The position numbers were made by a program, and so were the translations under genes. From assembly GCA_013791765.1 (NCBI GenBank), contig VMTC01000018.1:1-44535 (forward strand): 44,535 bases of DNA. Direction: 5' to 3'. Of this stretch, positions 7,963-15,998 are shown one piece after another. This stretch comes from Rhodoferax sp. (GTDB taxonomy: Bacteria; Pseudomonadota; Gammaproteobacteria; Burkholderiales; Burkholderiaceae_C). Below the pieces are notes generated by a model that saw nothing but the letters and a program-made list of their open reading frames with translations, was not told where the DNA came from and made no database searches. Numbering within the stretch: the stretch's first letter is position 1; every line of letters begins with the position of its first letter.

Positions 7963-8430
7963 TCACAGCCCCAGGCTCATCACCAGCGCATCTTCATGCT
8001 GGCCGGGCCCGCTGGGGTAGTAGTTTTTGCGCTGCCCCACGCGGCGAAAGCCCTGCGCTTCATAGACCCGAATGGCACGCGCATTGCCCATGCGCACCTC
8101 CAGCCAGATCCATTGGGCGCCCTGGCCACGCGCCCAGAGCGCCAGTGCGTCCAGCAGCACCTGGGCCCAACCCTGGCGCTGGTAGTCCCGCGCAACCGTG
8201 ATGTTGAGCAAGTGGACCTCGTCCACGCCTTTCATGGCGACAAAATAACCGAGCAAGGTGTCGTCAGCCAGCAGCAGTTGCGCCTGGTAGCCGCTGGCGA
8301 GCGAGTCCTCGAAGTTGCGCCGCGCCCAGGGGTGGGCGTAGGCCTGCTGCTCCACGCGCAGCACGGCGTCCAGACGCTCTGGCGTCAGCGGCTCGAAGCG
8401 CGCCTCCGCGATCTTGAGAACCGCGTTCAC
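7963..8430 (-). CDS. rimI: RimI ribosomal protein S18 alanine N-acetyltransferase
   Basis: A 155-residue GNAT acetyltransferase. RimI acetylates the N-terminal alanine of ribosomal protein S18. Family features are YAHPWARRNFEDSL near residue 31, LLNITVARDYQRQGWAQ (acetyl-CoA pyrophosphate loop, QxxGxA form), WLEVRMGNARAIRVYEAQGF and RKNYYPSG. Its ATG at 8430 overlaps the tsaB stop by four bases (ATGA), indicating translational coupling. The tsaB-rimI pairing is widespread and supports the RimI assignment over a generic GNAT enzyme. Confidence 0.92.
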   Translation of the reverse strand: MNAVLKIAEARFEPLTPERLDAVLRVEQQAYAHPWARRNFEDSLASGYQAQLLLADDTLLGYFVAMKGVDEVHLLNITVARDYQRQGWAQVLLDALALWARGQGAQWIWLEVRMGNARAIRVYEAQGFRRVGQRKNYYPSGPGQHEDALVMSLGL

Positions 8431-9140
8431 AGCGCCGCCTTCTCGGCCGCGCGTTCCAGCGTGGTCTTGGCCACTTTGTCGCGAATGTAGAGCGGCAGCG
8501 CCTGATCGGGCGCGACGGCGCCCCCATGGGCCAGTAGAAAGGGCGCCAGGCGCAACAGCGCACTGGCCGTGGGCAGAGCGTCGATGCGCGCGAGGCCGGT
8601 CGGCAGACGCGCGCCGTAGCTGGCAAACACATTGCCAGCCAGCGGGCAGTCGCTGTCCAGGCTCAATTCTTCAGGCCGAATCAGGCGGTAGCCCTTAATC
8701 TGCTTCCAGTGGCCACTGTCAAACATATAGTCAGCGCCATACAGCTCGTCCATGCGCGCGTCCAAGAGTGCGCTCACCCGCCACTGGGCCAGGTGACTGG
8801 CCTCGTGAAAGCGGGCTTCTTCTGCGAGCGCCAGCAAGGTGTCGATCGGCAGCACTGACAAATTCGCGCCAAAAGCCAGGCCCTGTGCCACCGCACAGGC
8901 GGTGCGCAAACCGGTGAACGAGCCCGGCCCGCTGCCAAAGGCAATTGCGTCCAGTTCGGCAAACTGCAGACCGGCCTGCGCCATCAGGCGCTGGATCGTC
9001 GGAATCAGCTGGCTGGAGGTCTGGGCCCCGCCCGGGCCGCTGTGCTGCCAGACCTGGGGCGGCGCGCCGGCACCTGCGCCGTCACGCTGCACCGCAACCG
9101 ACATGAGGTCGGTGCTGGTGTCAAAGGCGAGCAAATTCAT
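8427..9140 (-). CDS. tsaB: TsaB, tRNA threonylcarbamoyladenosine biosynthesis protein
   Basis: TsaB is the non-catalytic partner of TsaD in making the t6A37 modification of tRNAs that read ANN codons. The 237-residue ASKHA-fold protein starts MNLLAFDTSTDLMSVAV, with the family's AFGSGPGSFTGLRTACAVAQG motif near residue 70 and LALAEEARF and LDARMDELY further on. A GGAG ribosome site precedes the ATG at 9140. The threonylcarbamoyl-AMP synthase gene for the same pathway is at 22542-23660, about 14 kb away. Confidence 0.94.
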   Translation of the reverse strand: MNLLAFDTSTDLMSVAVQRDGAGAGAPPQVWQHSGPGGAQTSSQLIPTIQRLMAQAGLQFAELDAIAFGSGPGSFTGLRTACAVAQGLAFGANLSVLPIDTLLALAEEARFHEASHLAQWRVSALLDARMDELYGADYMFDSGHWKQIKGYRLIRPEELSLDSDCPLAGNVFASYGARLPTGLARIDALPTASALLRLAPFLLAHGGAVAPDQALPLYIRDKVAKTTLERAAEKAAL

Positions 9141-9220
9141 CGCGGCGTCTCCGAAAAGAATCGCACGGTACTGGCGCCAAGGTAAGCGTCGTGACTGAGG
9201 GACAATTTAAACAAAATATA

Positions 9221-9276
9221 CATCAAATCAGCCTCTAGCCCGCGTACCACCTTCGTGAGCAGCTATTGTTTTATTG
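9221..9276 (-). repeat. Dispersed repeat, copy 3, forming the end of the DMT transporter gene
   Basis: On the minus strand the segment reads CAATAAAACAATAGCTGCTC, then GAAGGTGGTACGCG, then GGCTAGAGGCTGATTTGATG. The ATAGCTGCT and GGCTAGAGGC landmarks match copies 1 and 7. The transporter's last ~16 codons and its stop (9228-9230) lie inside the repeat, so its hydrophilic tail (SIDNKTIAAHEGG...) appears to come from it. Confidence 0.6.
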
Positions 9277-10262
9277 TCAATCGATGCGGCCGCGCGCACC
9301 CCGAACAAAATGCCCAGCGTCACCAGCACCAGGCCGGCGGCCAGGTTCCAGTACAGCGGCTCGCCCAGAAACAACACTGCGCCCAGGGCCGACAGGCCGG
9401 GCACCAGCGCCGTGATCATGGTCGAGCGCACCGGGCCAAAGTACCGGATCATCTGGGTAAAGGTAATGCCGGAGATCACCACCGAGCCCCAGCCTTGAAA
9501 CACCGCCTGGAACAACAGCTCGCTCAGCGGCGCGCTGAACACCCGGCCGGGGACGAAGCCGCCCAGCACCAACACGGTGTAGAGCGGCACAAAAGCAACA
9601 AAGGCAAAGGCCGTGATGGCGATGGTGGCGCGCACGGCGTCCAGGTGATGGCGCCTGGCCAGCACGCTGTAGGTGGCCCAGCTCATGGCGCCTGCCATGA
9701 ACAGCAGGTCGCCCTTCCAGACCTCGCCGCCGTCAAAGGCGCCAATCAGACTCAGCCCGCCCACCAGCAGGTCACCCAGCACGATCAGACCCAGCCCGAG
9801 TGCGCGCGCCAATGTGATGCGGTCATGCAAAATCAACGCCGCCAGCAGTGCCGTCCAGAGCGGCAAACTGCCCGGCAACAGCACCGAGGCATGCGCCGCC
9901 GGGGCAAAGACAAAACCGTTGTAGGCCACCATCGCATACAGCAGACCGCCAAAAAAACCGACCTGTGCCGTGACGCGCCAGGGCAGTGGCGACACGCCCA
10001 GCAATGAGGACTGCCCGACGATGCCGCGCGCGCGATCGCGGTAGCTCAGCCACGCGCCCCATGGCAACAAGATCAGGCTGGCGCCGACGATACGGCAAAA
10101 GGCAATGTCAAAGGGGCTCAACGTGCCACCGCGCGCCGGGTCGCTTGACGCACGCGCGATCAGGATGAACGAGGTCCAGACCAGCACCGTGACCACTGCG
10201 GCGGCGATGCCGATGGCGCGCGGTGACAAGCGCGTGAAATGAAAGGGCGAGGCAGCATGCAT
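9228..10262 (-). CDS. DMT-superfamily (EamA) permease
   Basis: A 344-residue integral membrane protein with about ten hydrophobic segments in two EamA repeats: AIGIAAAVVTVLVWTSFIL begins the first and GDLLFMAGAMSWATYSVLA the second, each with the family's tryptophan-rich first helix. PVRSTMITALVPGLSALGAV near the end is also typical. EamA permeases export amino acids or other small metabolites, or drugs; the substrate here is unknown. The gene is divergent from dacB. Its C-terminal tail is encoded by a dispersed repeat rather than family sequence. Confidence 0.88.
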   Translation of the reverse strand: MHAASPFHFTRLSPRAIGIAAAVVTVLVWTSFILIARASSDPARGGTLSPFDIAFCRIVGASLILLPWGAWLSYRDRARGIVGQSSLLGVSPLPWRVTAQVGFFGGLLYAMVAYNGFVFAPAAHASVLLPGSLPLWTALLAALILHDRITLARALGLGLIVLGDLLVGGLSLIGAFDGGEVWKGDLLFMAGAMSWATYSVLARRHHLDAVRATIAITAFAFVAFVPLYTVLVLGGFVPGRVFSAPLSELLFQAVFQGWGSVVISGITFTQMIRYFGPVRSTMITALVPGLSALGAVLFLGEPLYWNLAAGLVLVTLGILFGVRAAASIDNKTIAAHEGGTRARG

Positions 10263-10316
10263 CGCCCCATTATCCGTGGCAACGCTGGCGCCCAGCGTCG
10301 GCTCGATAATGAGCGA

Positions 10317-11777
10317 ATGACTCTACCCTATCGTTTGTTGCTAACGTTGATCGGGGCCGTGCTGCTATGGCCCGCCCTGGCGCAAAACCTGCCTCCCGAA
10401 GTGGAGGCGGCACTGGCGCGCGCCAAGGTGCCACGCGAGGCGGTAGCGCTGCTGGTCGTGGACGCCGCCGGCAAGGCGCCAGCGCGCCTGAGCCACCGCG
10501 CCAGCGCGCTGATGAACCCGGCATCGGTGATGAAACTGGTCACCACCTACGCCGCGCTCGACCTGCTGGGCCCCGCCTACCAATGGCGCACGCCGGTCTA
10601 TCTGGATGGCGCCGTCAAGGGCGGCACCCTGTTTGGCAATCTCTACATCAAGGGCCAGGGCGACCCCAAGCTGGTGGCCGAGCGCCTGTGGCTGCTGCTG
10701 CGCCGGGTGCAGGGTTTGGGAATTCAAAAAATAGCGGGTGACATCGTGCTGGACCAAAGCGCTTTTGCACCCCTGGACTTTGACCCGGCCAGCTTTGACG
10801 GCGAGCCGCTGCGCCCCTACAACGCCGCGCCCGAGGCGCTTTTGATTAACTTCAAAACCATCGTCATGACTTTTGTGCCCGATCTGGCGGCCAACACCGC
10901 ATCGGTGCAGTATGAGCCGGCGCTTGCCGGCGTGCAGATGCAAGCCAGTGTGCCTCTGGCCAGCGCGCCCACGGGCACCAACGGCATGGGCGCCGCGTGT
11001 GGCGACTACCGCACCGCGCTCAAGGGCGATTTTTCTGACCCGACGCGCATCCGCTTTGCGGGCAGCTACCCGGCGAGTTGCCTGGAAAAAGTCTGGGCGC
11101 TGGCCTATGCCGACCCGGCCAGCTATGGCACGCGGGCCGTGGCAGGCCTGTGGCAGCAGATGGGCGGCCAGCTCAGTGGCAGTGTTCGCTCTGGCGCCGT
11201 GCCGCCTTCGATGTTGGGACTGCCACCCACCTTTGACATCGCGTCGCCGCCTTTGGGCGAGGTGATTCGCGACATCAACAAATACAGCAACAACGTGATG
11301 GCGCAGCAGGTCTTTCTGACGCTGAGCCTGGCGCAGCAGGCGCCCGCCACGCCCGCCGCGTCGCGCGAGGCGCTGCAGCGCTGGTGGCAGGCACGCATCG
11401 GCACGCGTGATGCGCCCCTGCTTGACAACGGCTCGGGGCTGTCGCGCCAGGAGCGCATCAGCGCCCAAGCCTTGGCACGGCTGCTGCAGACCGCCTGGGC
11501 CTCGCCCCTGATGCCCGAACTCATGAATTCACTGCCGATTGCCGGTGTCGACGGCACGCTCAAACGCAGCCGGGCGCAGTCAATGGGCCGGGCTCACCTC
11601 AAGACAGGCAGCCTGAACGGCGTGCTGGCGGTGGCCGGTTATGTGCACGCGCCCAGCGGCAAGCGTTATGTGCTGGTTGCCCTGATCAACCATGCCAACG
11701 CCAATGCCGCGCGCCCGGCCTTGGAGGCGCTGCTGGACTGGACCGTAGGAGACAATGGCGTCCATGGACCTGACTGA
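10317..11777 (+). CDS. dacB: PBP4-type D-alanyl-D-alanine carboxypeptidase/endopeptidase
   Basis: DacB trims peptidoglycan side chains and cleaves cross-links in the periplasm. The 486-residue product has a signal peptide (LLLTLIGAVLLWPALAQ) and the three penicillin-binding motifs in order: SVMK near residue 70 (nucleophile serine), SNN near 322 and KTG near 428. The large gap between the first two motifs is the domain insertion of the S13 peptidase family. The frame is open from 10239, but the ATG at 10317 begins the signal peptide and avoids overlap with the divergent permease start. The 3' end overlaps the next gene by 23 bases. Confidence 0.93.
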   Translation: MTLPYRLLLTLIGAVLLWPALAQNLPPEVEAALARAKVPREAVALLVVDAAGKAPARLSHRASALMNPASVMKLVTTYAALDLLGPAYQWRTPVYLDGAVKGGTLFGNLYIKGQGDPKLVAERLWLLLRRVQGLGIQKIAGDIVLDQSAFAPLDFDPASFDGEPLRPYNAAPEALLINFKTIVMTFVPDLAANTASVQYEPALAGVQMQASVPLASAPTGTNGMGAACGDYRTALKGDFSDPTRIRFAGSYPASCLEKVWALAYADPASYGTRAVAGLWQQMGGQLSGSVRSGAVPPSMLGLPPTFDIASPPLGEVIRDINKYSNNVMAQQVFLTLSLAQQAPATPAASREALQRWWQARIGTRDAPLLDNGSGLSRQERISAQALARLLQTAWASPLMPELMNSLPIAGVDGTLKRSRAQSMGRAHLKTGSLNGVLAVAGYVHAPSGKRYVLVALINHANANAARPALEALLDWTVGDNGVHGPD

Positions 11778-12018
11778 ATTTTTTGGCTACTGCGCCGCCA
11801 TCCTGACCACCGTCAGCTTCGTGCCGCAAGCCTGGCACACCTTCACAACGCGCGACGTGCGCGGCGTCTCGCTGGGCATGTACAGCGTCTTCACCGCAGG
11901 CGTGGCGTGCTGGCTGATTTACGGCCTGCTGCTGGGCGCCTGGCCGATCGTGATCGCCAACGTCATCACCTTGGTGCTGGCCGGTGGCATTCTGGTGATG
12001 AAGTTGCGGTTTCGGTAA
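11755..12018 (+). CDS. SemiSWEET (PQ-loop/MtN3) family transporter
   Basis: An 87-residue protein with three transmembrane helices, the size of bacterial SemiSWEET sugar transporters, which work as dimers. The first helix contains AAILTTVSFVPQAWHT, including the PQ motif; VRGVSLGMYSVFTAGVACW follows, and the third helix is IVIANVITLVLAGGILVM. Two ATGs are possible: 11755, three bases after an AGGAG, or 11764 (MDLTEFFGY), twelve bases after it; the second fits family starts better. It overlaps the dacB end and is probably cotranscribed. Substrate unknown, sugars likely by family. Confidence 0.85.
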   Translation: MASMDLTEFFGYCAAILTTVSFVPQAWHTFTTRDVRGVSLGMYSVFTAGVACWLIYGLLLGAWPIVIANVITLVLAGGILVMKLRFR

Positions 12019-12069
12019 ATCGCCCCGCCCGCCCTGCCAAGCCGCCCTGCATTCGCGGCCAAGCGCTCG

Positions 12070-12393
12070 CTATGCGCTTGAAGTTTCCATCGTCGAGTCG
12101 GGCGCGCCGGGTAGTCGCTTGCGCTGAACACCGAGACGCAAACCGACCACGCCGAGCAAGCGCTCCAGCGTCTGGACGGTTCCCGTGCTTCTTGCCGCCT
12201 CGATGTCGAGCAGCGTGCGCACCGAGACACCTGCCAGGCGGGCAAACTCGGGCACCGTCAGACGCAGTGTTGTTCTGATGTAACGAACGCTTTCGGCCAC
12301 CGTCCACTCTGGATGGGCCAGCACGTCCTCAATGGCTTGGCGCCGCAGCGCCATCTGCTCGGGCAGCGACAAAGGCTTGAAGCGCTTGTCCAT
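12070..12393 (-). CDS. HipB-like helix-turn-helix antitoxin
   Basis: A ~107-residue protein with an N-terminal extension of about 45 residues and an XRE-type HTH: LTVPEFARLAGVSVRTL followed by DIEAARSTGTVQTLERLLG. Such proteins neutralise HipA kinases and repress their own operon. It follows the hipA-like gene immediately on the same strand; the ATG at 12393 lies eight bases beyond the hipA stop, while an alternative ATG at 12420 would overlap hipA by 20 bases. In classical hipBA operons the antitoxin comes first, so the order here is reversed. The assignment rests on the fold and the pairing. Confidence 0.75.
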   Translation of the reverse strand: MDKRFKPLSLPEQMALRRQAIEDVLAHPEWTVAESVRYIRTTLRLTVPEFARLAGVSVRTLLDIEAARSTGTVQTLERLLGVVGLRLGVQRKRLPGAPDSTMETSSA

Positions 12394-12400
12394 GCGAGGC

Positions 12401-13687
12401 TCAGAGCCGGGCCAGGGCATCGGCCTGGTTGCGGACGTTTGGCGTCAAAAAAGACAGCACCTCAGGCTCCACGCCCAGGGCTGCACCGACGTCCAGCACA
12501 GACTGCAACTGCGGCGCCATCGCATTGAGCCCTTGCGCCAGTTGGCCCCGGTCCAGCTGGCAGTCGCTGGCCACGACATCCAGAACCCGAGCCCAATCCG
12601 GCGCGCCGCCGTCGTTGCCCTCCCATCGAATGCGCCGGGCGATACCGTCTGGATGCAAATACATCGGCGCGAAGTCGTACAACGGGGTCAGAGCAATATG
12701 GCCGTCAAAACGCCGCTGCACCGCCGTATTGCGCGCATGGTTGTCCTTATTGCCCAGCGCCAGGTTGGCCACATCGCGCTTGATGTACTCCAGCACCTCT
12801 GTCAGAGGGTCAGTAACCACCGCAACCAGGGCGCGGCACACCTCGTTGTGTGATGGCACCTGCTCAAAACCCACCTTGCCAGTGAGCGTGGCAATACTTT
12901 CTTGCGCCAGGCGCAGCACCGACCCGCTTTCAATCTGCCGATCGAACCTGGGGATGAACAAGGCCGTGCCAAGCGGCTTTAGCGGCGCGTGCACGCGCAA
13001 GCCAAGAACCCGGGCCAGCGCCATATAGGGCGCCTCGTGCCGAAGAATGCGCGCCAGGTCAGCGCTGGGCCCGCGGCCAAACTTGACGATGAAGTGCTCT
13101 GTGGCATCCGCATCGTCCACGGTGTGGTCGAGATAGAGCAGGCCATCTCGGCTGCGCGTCAGCAGAATTTTGGGCCACTCGCCCTGAACGCCCGAGGAGC
13201 CTGCGACGAACAGGCCATGACTGCTCAGATGCTCAATAAACCCTTCTGAGCGCTGCGCCACCTGCGCGTCGCTAAACCCTTTTCGAGGCCCGGTTTGCGT
13301 CTTGAGCCATTGGGCCGCTTCCTTGACGCGCAAATGCCCGATCGGGTTGCCCGCACCCGCCAGCAAGAGCTGCCAGTCGGCCGATTCTTCTCTGATTTCG
13401 GGCAAACCAAACTGACGCAGCAATTCCCGGCGACCGTAGCCCTGGGGCAGCATGTCCACGAGGAACACCGGCCAGTGCGGCAGTTCCAGCGGCTCCAGTG
13501 AAACGGGGAATGCACTGCACAGCGCCCAGGCGTCTCTGGCCCCCTCGTGGCTCAAGGCCCATTCGACCGCATACCCCGAATAGCTCCTGGCCCGCCAACC
13601 TGACTCCTTTTTGCCAAGCAAGCCCACGCTGGCCATCTCAAGCCAACGCCCCTGGGAAAAAATTTCGACCGTGCAGCTCTCATTCAT
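12401..13687 (-). CDS. HipA-family serine/threonine kinase toxin
   Basis: A 428-residue HipA-like kinase of full family length. Visible are the Gly-rich segment GSSGVQGEWPK near residue 165, the ATP-binding lysine in EHFIVKFGRG near 198, the catalytic loop GNKDNHARN near 313 and the metal-binding LTPLYDFAPM. E. coli HipA phosphorylates glutamyl-tRNA synthetase and blocks translation; the target here is unknown. Catalytic residues appear intact, so the kinase is probably active. It precedes its HTH partner. An AT-rich promoter with a palindrome lies just upstream (13709-13739). Confidence 0.88.
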   Translation of the reverse strand: MNESCTVEIFSQGRWLEMASVGLLGKKESGWRARSYSGYAVEWALSHEGARDAWALCSAFPVSLEPLELPHWPVFLVDMLPQGYGRRELLRQFGLPEIREESADWQLLLAGAGNPIGHLRVKEAAQWLKTQTGPRKGFSDAQVAQRSEGFIEHLSSHGLFVAGSSGVQGEWPKILLTRSRDGLLYLDHTVDDADATEHFIVKFGRGPSADLARILRHEAPYMALARVLGLRVHAPLKPLGTALFIPRFDRQIESGSVLRLAQESIATLTGKVGFEQVPSHNEVCRALVAVVTDPLTEVLEYIKRDVANLALGNKDNHARNTAVQRRFDGHIALTPLYDFAPMYLHPDGIARRIRWEGNDGGAPDWARVLDVVASDCQLDRGQLAQGLNAMAPQLQSVLDVGAALGVEPEVLSFLTPNVRNQADALARL

Positions 13688-13708
13688 ACAGGCAAAATTA
13701 TATCAATA

Positions 13709-13739
13709 ACAGTCTAATTTTTAACTGTAATATAGTCAA
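13709..13739 (-). promoter_or_regulatory. hipA promoter with overlapping palindromic operator
   Basis: On the minus strand TTGACT (13739-13734) and TAGACT (13716-13711) are spaced by 17 bases, a good sigma-70 arrangement. The palindrome ACAGT-N10-ACTGT (13709-13728) covers the -10 box, as expected for autorepression by the HTH partner. The surroundings are sharply AT-rich compared with the neighbouring genes. Confidence 0.5.
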
Positions 13740-13944
13740 ATTTCTGCCTTAATATTAATATCTGCCATTTTTGTGCGTACGCCTTGGCAGTGCACAGCAA
13801 AGCCTGACGCGCCCTGTAGGCGTTGCCAGGGAACATCGCAGCGGGGTTTACCCCAGTATTCTGTTCAAGGTCGGCATCCTATGATTTGACTTGCAAATAG
13901 CACGGCTGTTCTATTTCTTTCATTGTTCATATTGGAGTCACGGG

Positions 13945-15156
13945 ATGAGAAGTTTCAAAATTCTGGCGAGCGCTTTAGGCGCTGCCTTGCTGGTGGTCGC
14001 TTGCGGCGGGGGCGGCGATGGGGATCAGTCGCCCCGGGTGAGCCTGAAAGCCGTAAAGGTGATGGGGGACAGCCTGTCCGACAGCGGCACTTTCAGCGCG
14101 CTGGGAGCGAGTTCAACCTATGGCCGTATTTTTTCAGTTCAAGGCAGCACGCATCAGATCTGGACAGAACGCACGGCAGTGTCGCTGGGTATCTCCACCC
14201 CCTTGTGCAATGTGTACCAATTCACGGGCGCCACCTTTGTGGCTAACCCAATGCCCGGCTGCACCAGTTTTGCGGTCGGCGGTGCACGCATCAACAACCC
14301 CGCCAGCGCCGGCGGCACGGCAGCCCCGTTCTCGATCATCAAACAGCTCGGCGACGCAAGCGCTGCCGCCAACCACCAGGCCAGCGACCTGCTGCTGATT
14401 GACGGTGGCGGCAACGATGCAGCTGATCTGGTCGGAGCTTATTTGAAGGCATCCACCGATGGCGGCGCGGCCTTTATGGCTTTACTGGGCTCCTTGCCGG
14501 GCACCACGATGCCAACCGGGGCGGCCGGTTTTCCGGCAGCAGGCGCGTCCTACATGACGACGTTGGCGAACAGCTTTTACGATGCCATCCAAACCAGTGC
14601 GCTGAACAAAGGTGCTGCTCATGTTGCCATCTTGAATACGCCAGGAATTACCAACACGCCTCGTTTTCAGATGGTGCTTGACAGCATTGCGCAAGCCACC
14701 ATTGCTGGAAACCTGGCTGCGGGTGCGTCTGCAGCCGCTGCCGCGACCGCGGGTGCAACCGCCCGCGGCCAATCGGAAGCCCTGTTCCAAAGCTGGGTAC
14801 AAGCCTTTAACACCCAACTCAGCAGCCGCGCGGCTGGCAACAGCGCCGTGGTGGTGGTTGACTTTTACACCAGCTTCAATGACCAGATCGCTCATCCAGA
14901 GCAATTTGGTTTGACCAACGTCAAGACACCTGCCTGTCCCATAAGCGGAGCGGGAACAGACGGCTTGCCTACCTACAACTTTGAAACGTGTACAGGCGAT
15001 GCACTGTCAATGCAAACACCGCCTGCAGGTGCCACGGGTGGCGCCAATTGGTGGAAGACTTACGCATTCTCGGACGGCTTTCACCCAACCCCCTACGGTT
15101 ATCAACTGATGGGTCAACTGGTCGCCCGTTCACTGGCCCAAGCGGGCTGGCTCTGA
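13945..15156 (+). CDS. SGNH/GDSL hydrolase lipoprotein
   Basis: A 403-residue esterase/lipase-like protein anchored as a lipoprotein: the signal peptide ends LLVVACGGGG, with the cysteine as lipid site. The GDSL block is VMGDSLSDSG with the catalytic serine, LLIDGGGNDAAD carries the block III asparagine, and DGFHPTPYGYQLMG supplies the Asp-x-x-His pair near the C-terminus. Family members hydrolyse lipid or other ester bonds; the substrate is unknown. The ATG at 13945 follows TTGGAG; the frame upstream to 13891 is unlikely. An ompW-like gene follows 25 bases later. A weak promoter (TTGACT at 13886) and a GGGGTTTACCCC hairpin (13843) precede it. Confidence 0.87.
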   Translation: MRSFKILASALGAALLVVACGGGGDGDQSPRVSLKAVKVMGDSLSDSGTFSALGASSTYGRIFSVQGSTHQIWTERTAVSLGISTPLCNVYQFTGATFVANPMPGCTSFAVGGARINNPASAGGTAAPFSIIKQLGDASAAANHQASDLLLIDGGGNDAADLVGAYLKASTDGGAAFMALLGSLPGTTMPTGAAGFPAAGASYMTTLANSFYDAIQTSALNKGAAHVAILNTPGITNTPRFQMVLDSIAQATIAGNLAAGASAAAAATAGATARGQSEALFQSWVQAFNTQLSSRAAGNSAVVVVDFYTSFNDQIAHPEQFGLTNVKTPACPISGAGTDGLPTYNFETCTGDALSMQTPPAGATGGANWWKTYAFSDGFHPTPYGYQLMGQLVARSLAQAGWL

Positions 15157-15181
15157 TCCGCACACAACCTAAAGAATCATC

Positions 15182-15856
15182 ATGAAAAATAACAGCAATA
15201 AATGGCTATTGGCAGCAACCCTGCTGAGCTTGGGCGGCATCGCCCAGGCTCAGAGTGCCGGCACCTGGATGGTGCGCGCAGGCGCCGTGACGGTGGCGCC
15301 GCAGGTTACCAGCGGCGACCTGAGTGCCCCCAGCTTCGCAGGCACCAAGTCTGATGTGGAAGCCGACACCCAACTCGGCGGCGGCATCAGCTACATGTAT
15401 ACCGACAACATCTCGGTCGACCTGCCCCTGGCTTTGCCCTTTAAGCACAAGATCAATGGCGCCGGCGCCATTGCGGGTGTTGGCAAGATCGGTAGCGTGG
15501 AAGTCTTGCCGATGACGGTGTTGGTGCAGTACCGTTTTCTGGAAGCTAGCGCAAAATTCCGCCCCTACGTCGGCCTGGGCGCCACCTATGTGTACTTTTT
15601 CAATCCAGAGGGTAGCGCAGCCCTGACTGCGTTGACGGGTGGCACACCCGCCAACCCGACCAAACTCGAGGTCGATTCCAAGTTCATCCTGACACCACAA
15701 ATTGGCGCCACCTTGGCTATTGGTGACAAATGGTTTGTGGACGTGTTCTACAGCAAGTCCAAGCTGAGCACCAAGACCACCTTGTCAACCGGGCAAACGC
15801 AGGATATCGCACTTGATCCCAAGTCCTACGGCATCGCTGTTGGCTACAAGTTCTAG
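15182..15856 (+). CDS. ompW: OmpW-family outer-membrane porin
   Basis: A 224-residue precursor with signal peptide (MKNNSNKWLLAATLLSLGG, cleavage after AQA). The mature part is an eight-stranded beta-barrel of the OmpW type: LGGGISYMYTDNISVDLPLA, VLVQYRF, FRPYVGLGATYVYFF, TPQIGATLAIGDKWFVD and the terminal YGIAVGYKF ending in phenylalanine, as required for barrel assembly. OmpW barrels admit small hydrophobic molecules. It lies 25 bases after the hydrolase lipoprotein gene and is followed by a strong terminator, so the two form a short operon. Confidence 0.93.
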   Translation: MKNNSNKWLLAATLLSLGGIAQAQSAGTWMVRAGAVTVAPQVTSGDLSAPSFAGTKSDVEADTQLGGGISYMYTDNISVDLPLALPFKHKINGAGAIAGVGKIGSVEVLPMTVLVQYRFLEASAKFRPYVGLGATYVYFFNPEGSAALTALTGGTPANPTKLEVDSKFILTPQIGATLAIGDKWFVDVFYSKSKLSTKTTLSTGQTQDIALDPKSYGIAVGYKF

Positions 15857-15876
15857 TCTTTGAACCGTGTATCTGA

Positions 15877-15902
15877 AAAGCCCCGCTCTGCGGGGCTTTT
15901 TT
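15877..15902 (+). terminator. Rho-independent terminator after ompW
   Basis: The stem AGCCCCGC-TCT-GCGGGGCT is followed by a run of T residues; the flanking A-run on the left makes it usable from the convergent nhaR side too. It lies 20 bases after the ompW stop. Confidence 0.92.
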
Positions 15903-15998
15903 CTGTGTGGCGGCTTCCCGCTCAATGAGGATCGACGATGCGCGCACACCCTTCAGGGCGTGCGCTAGACCTCTTGGTACCGTGTACTGCCCTCATGC

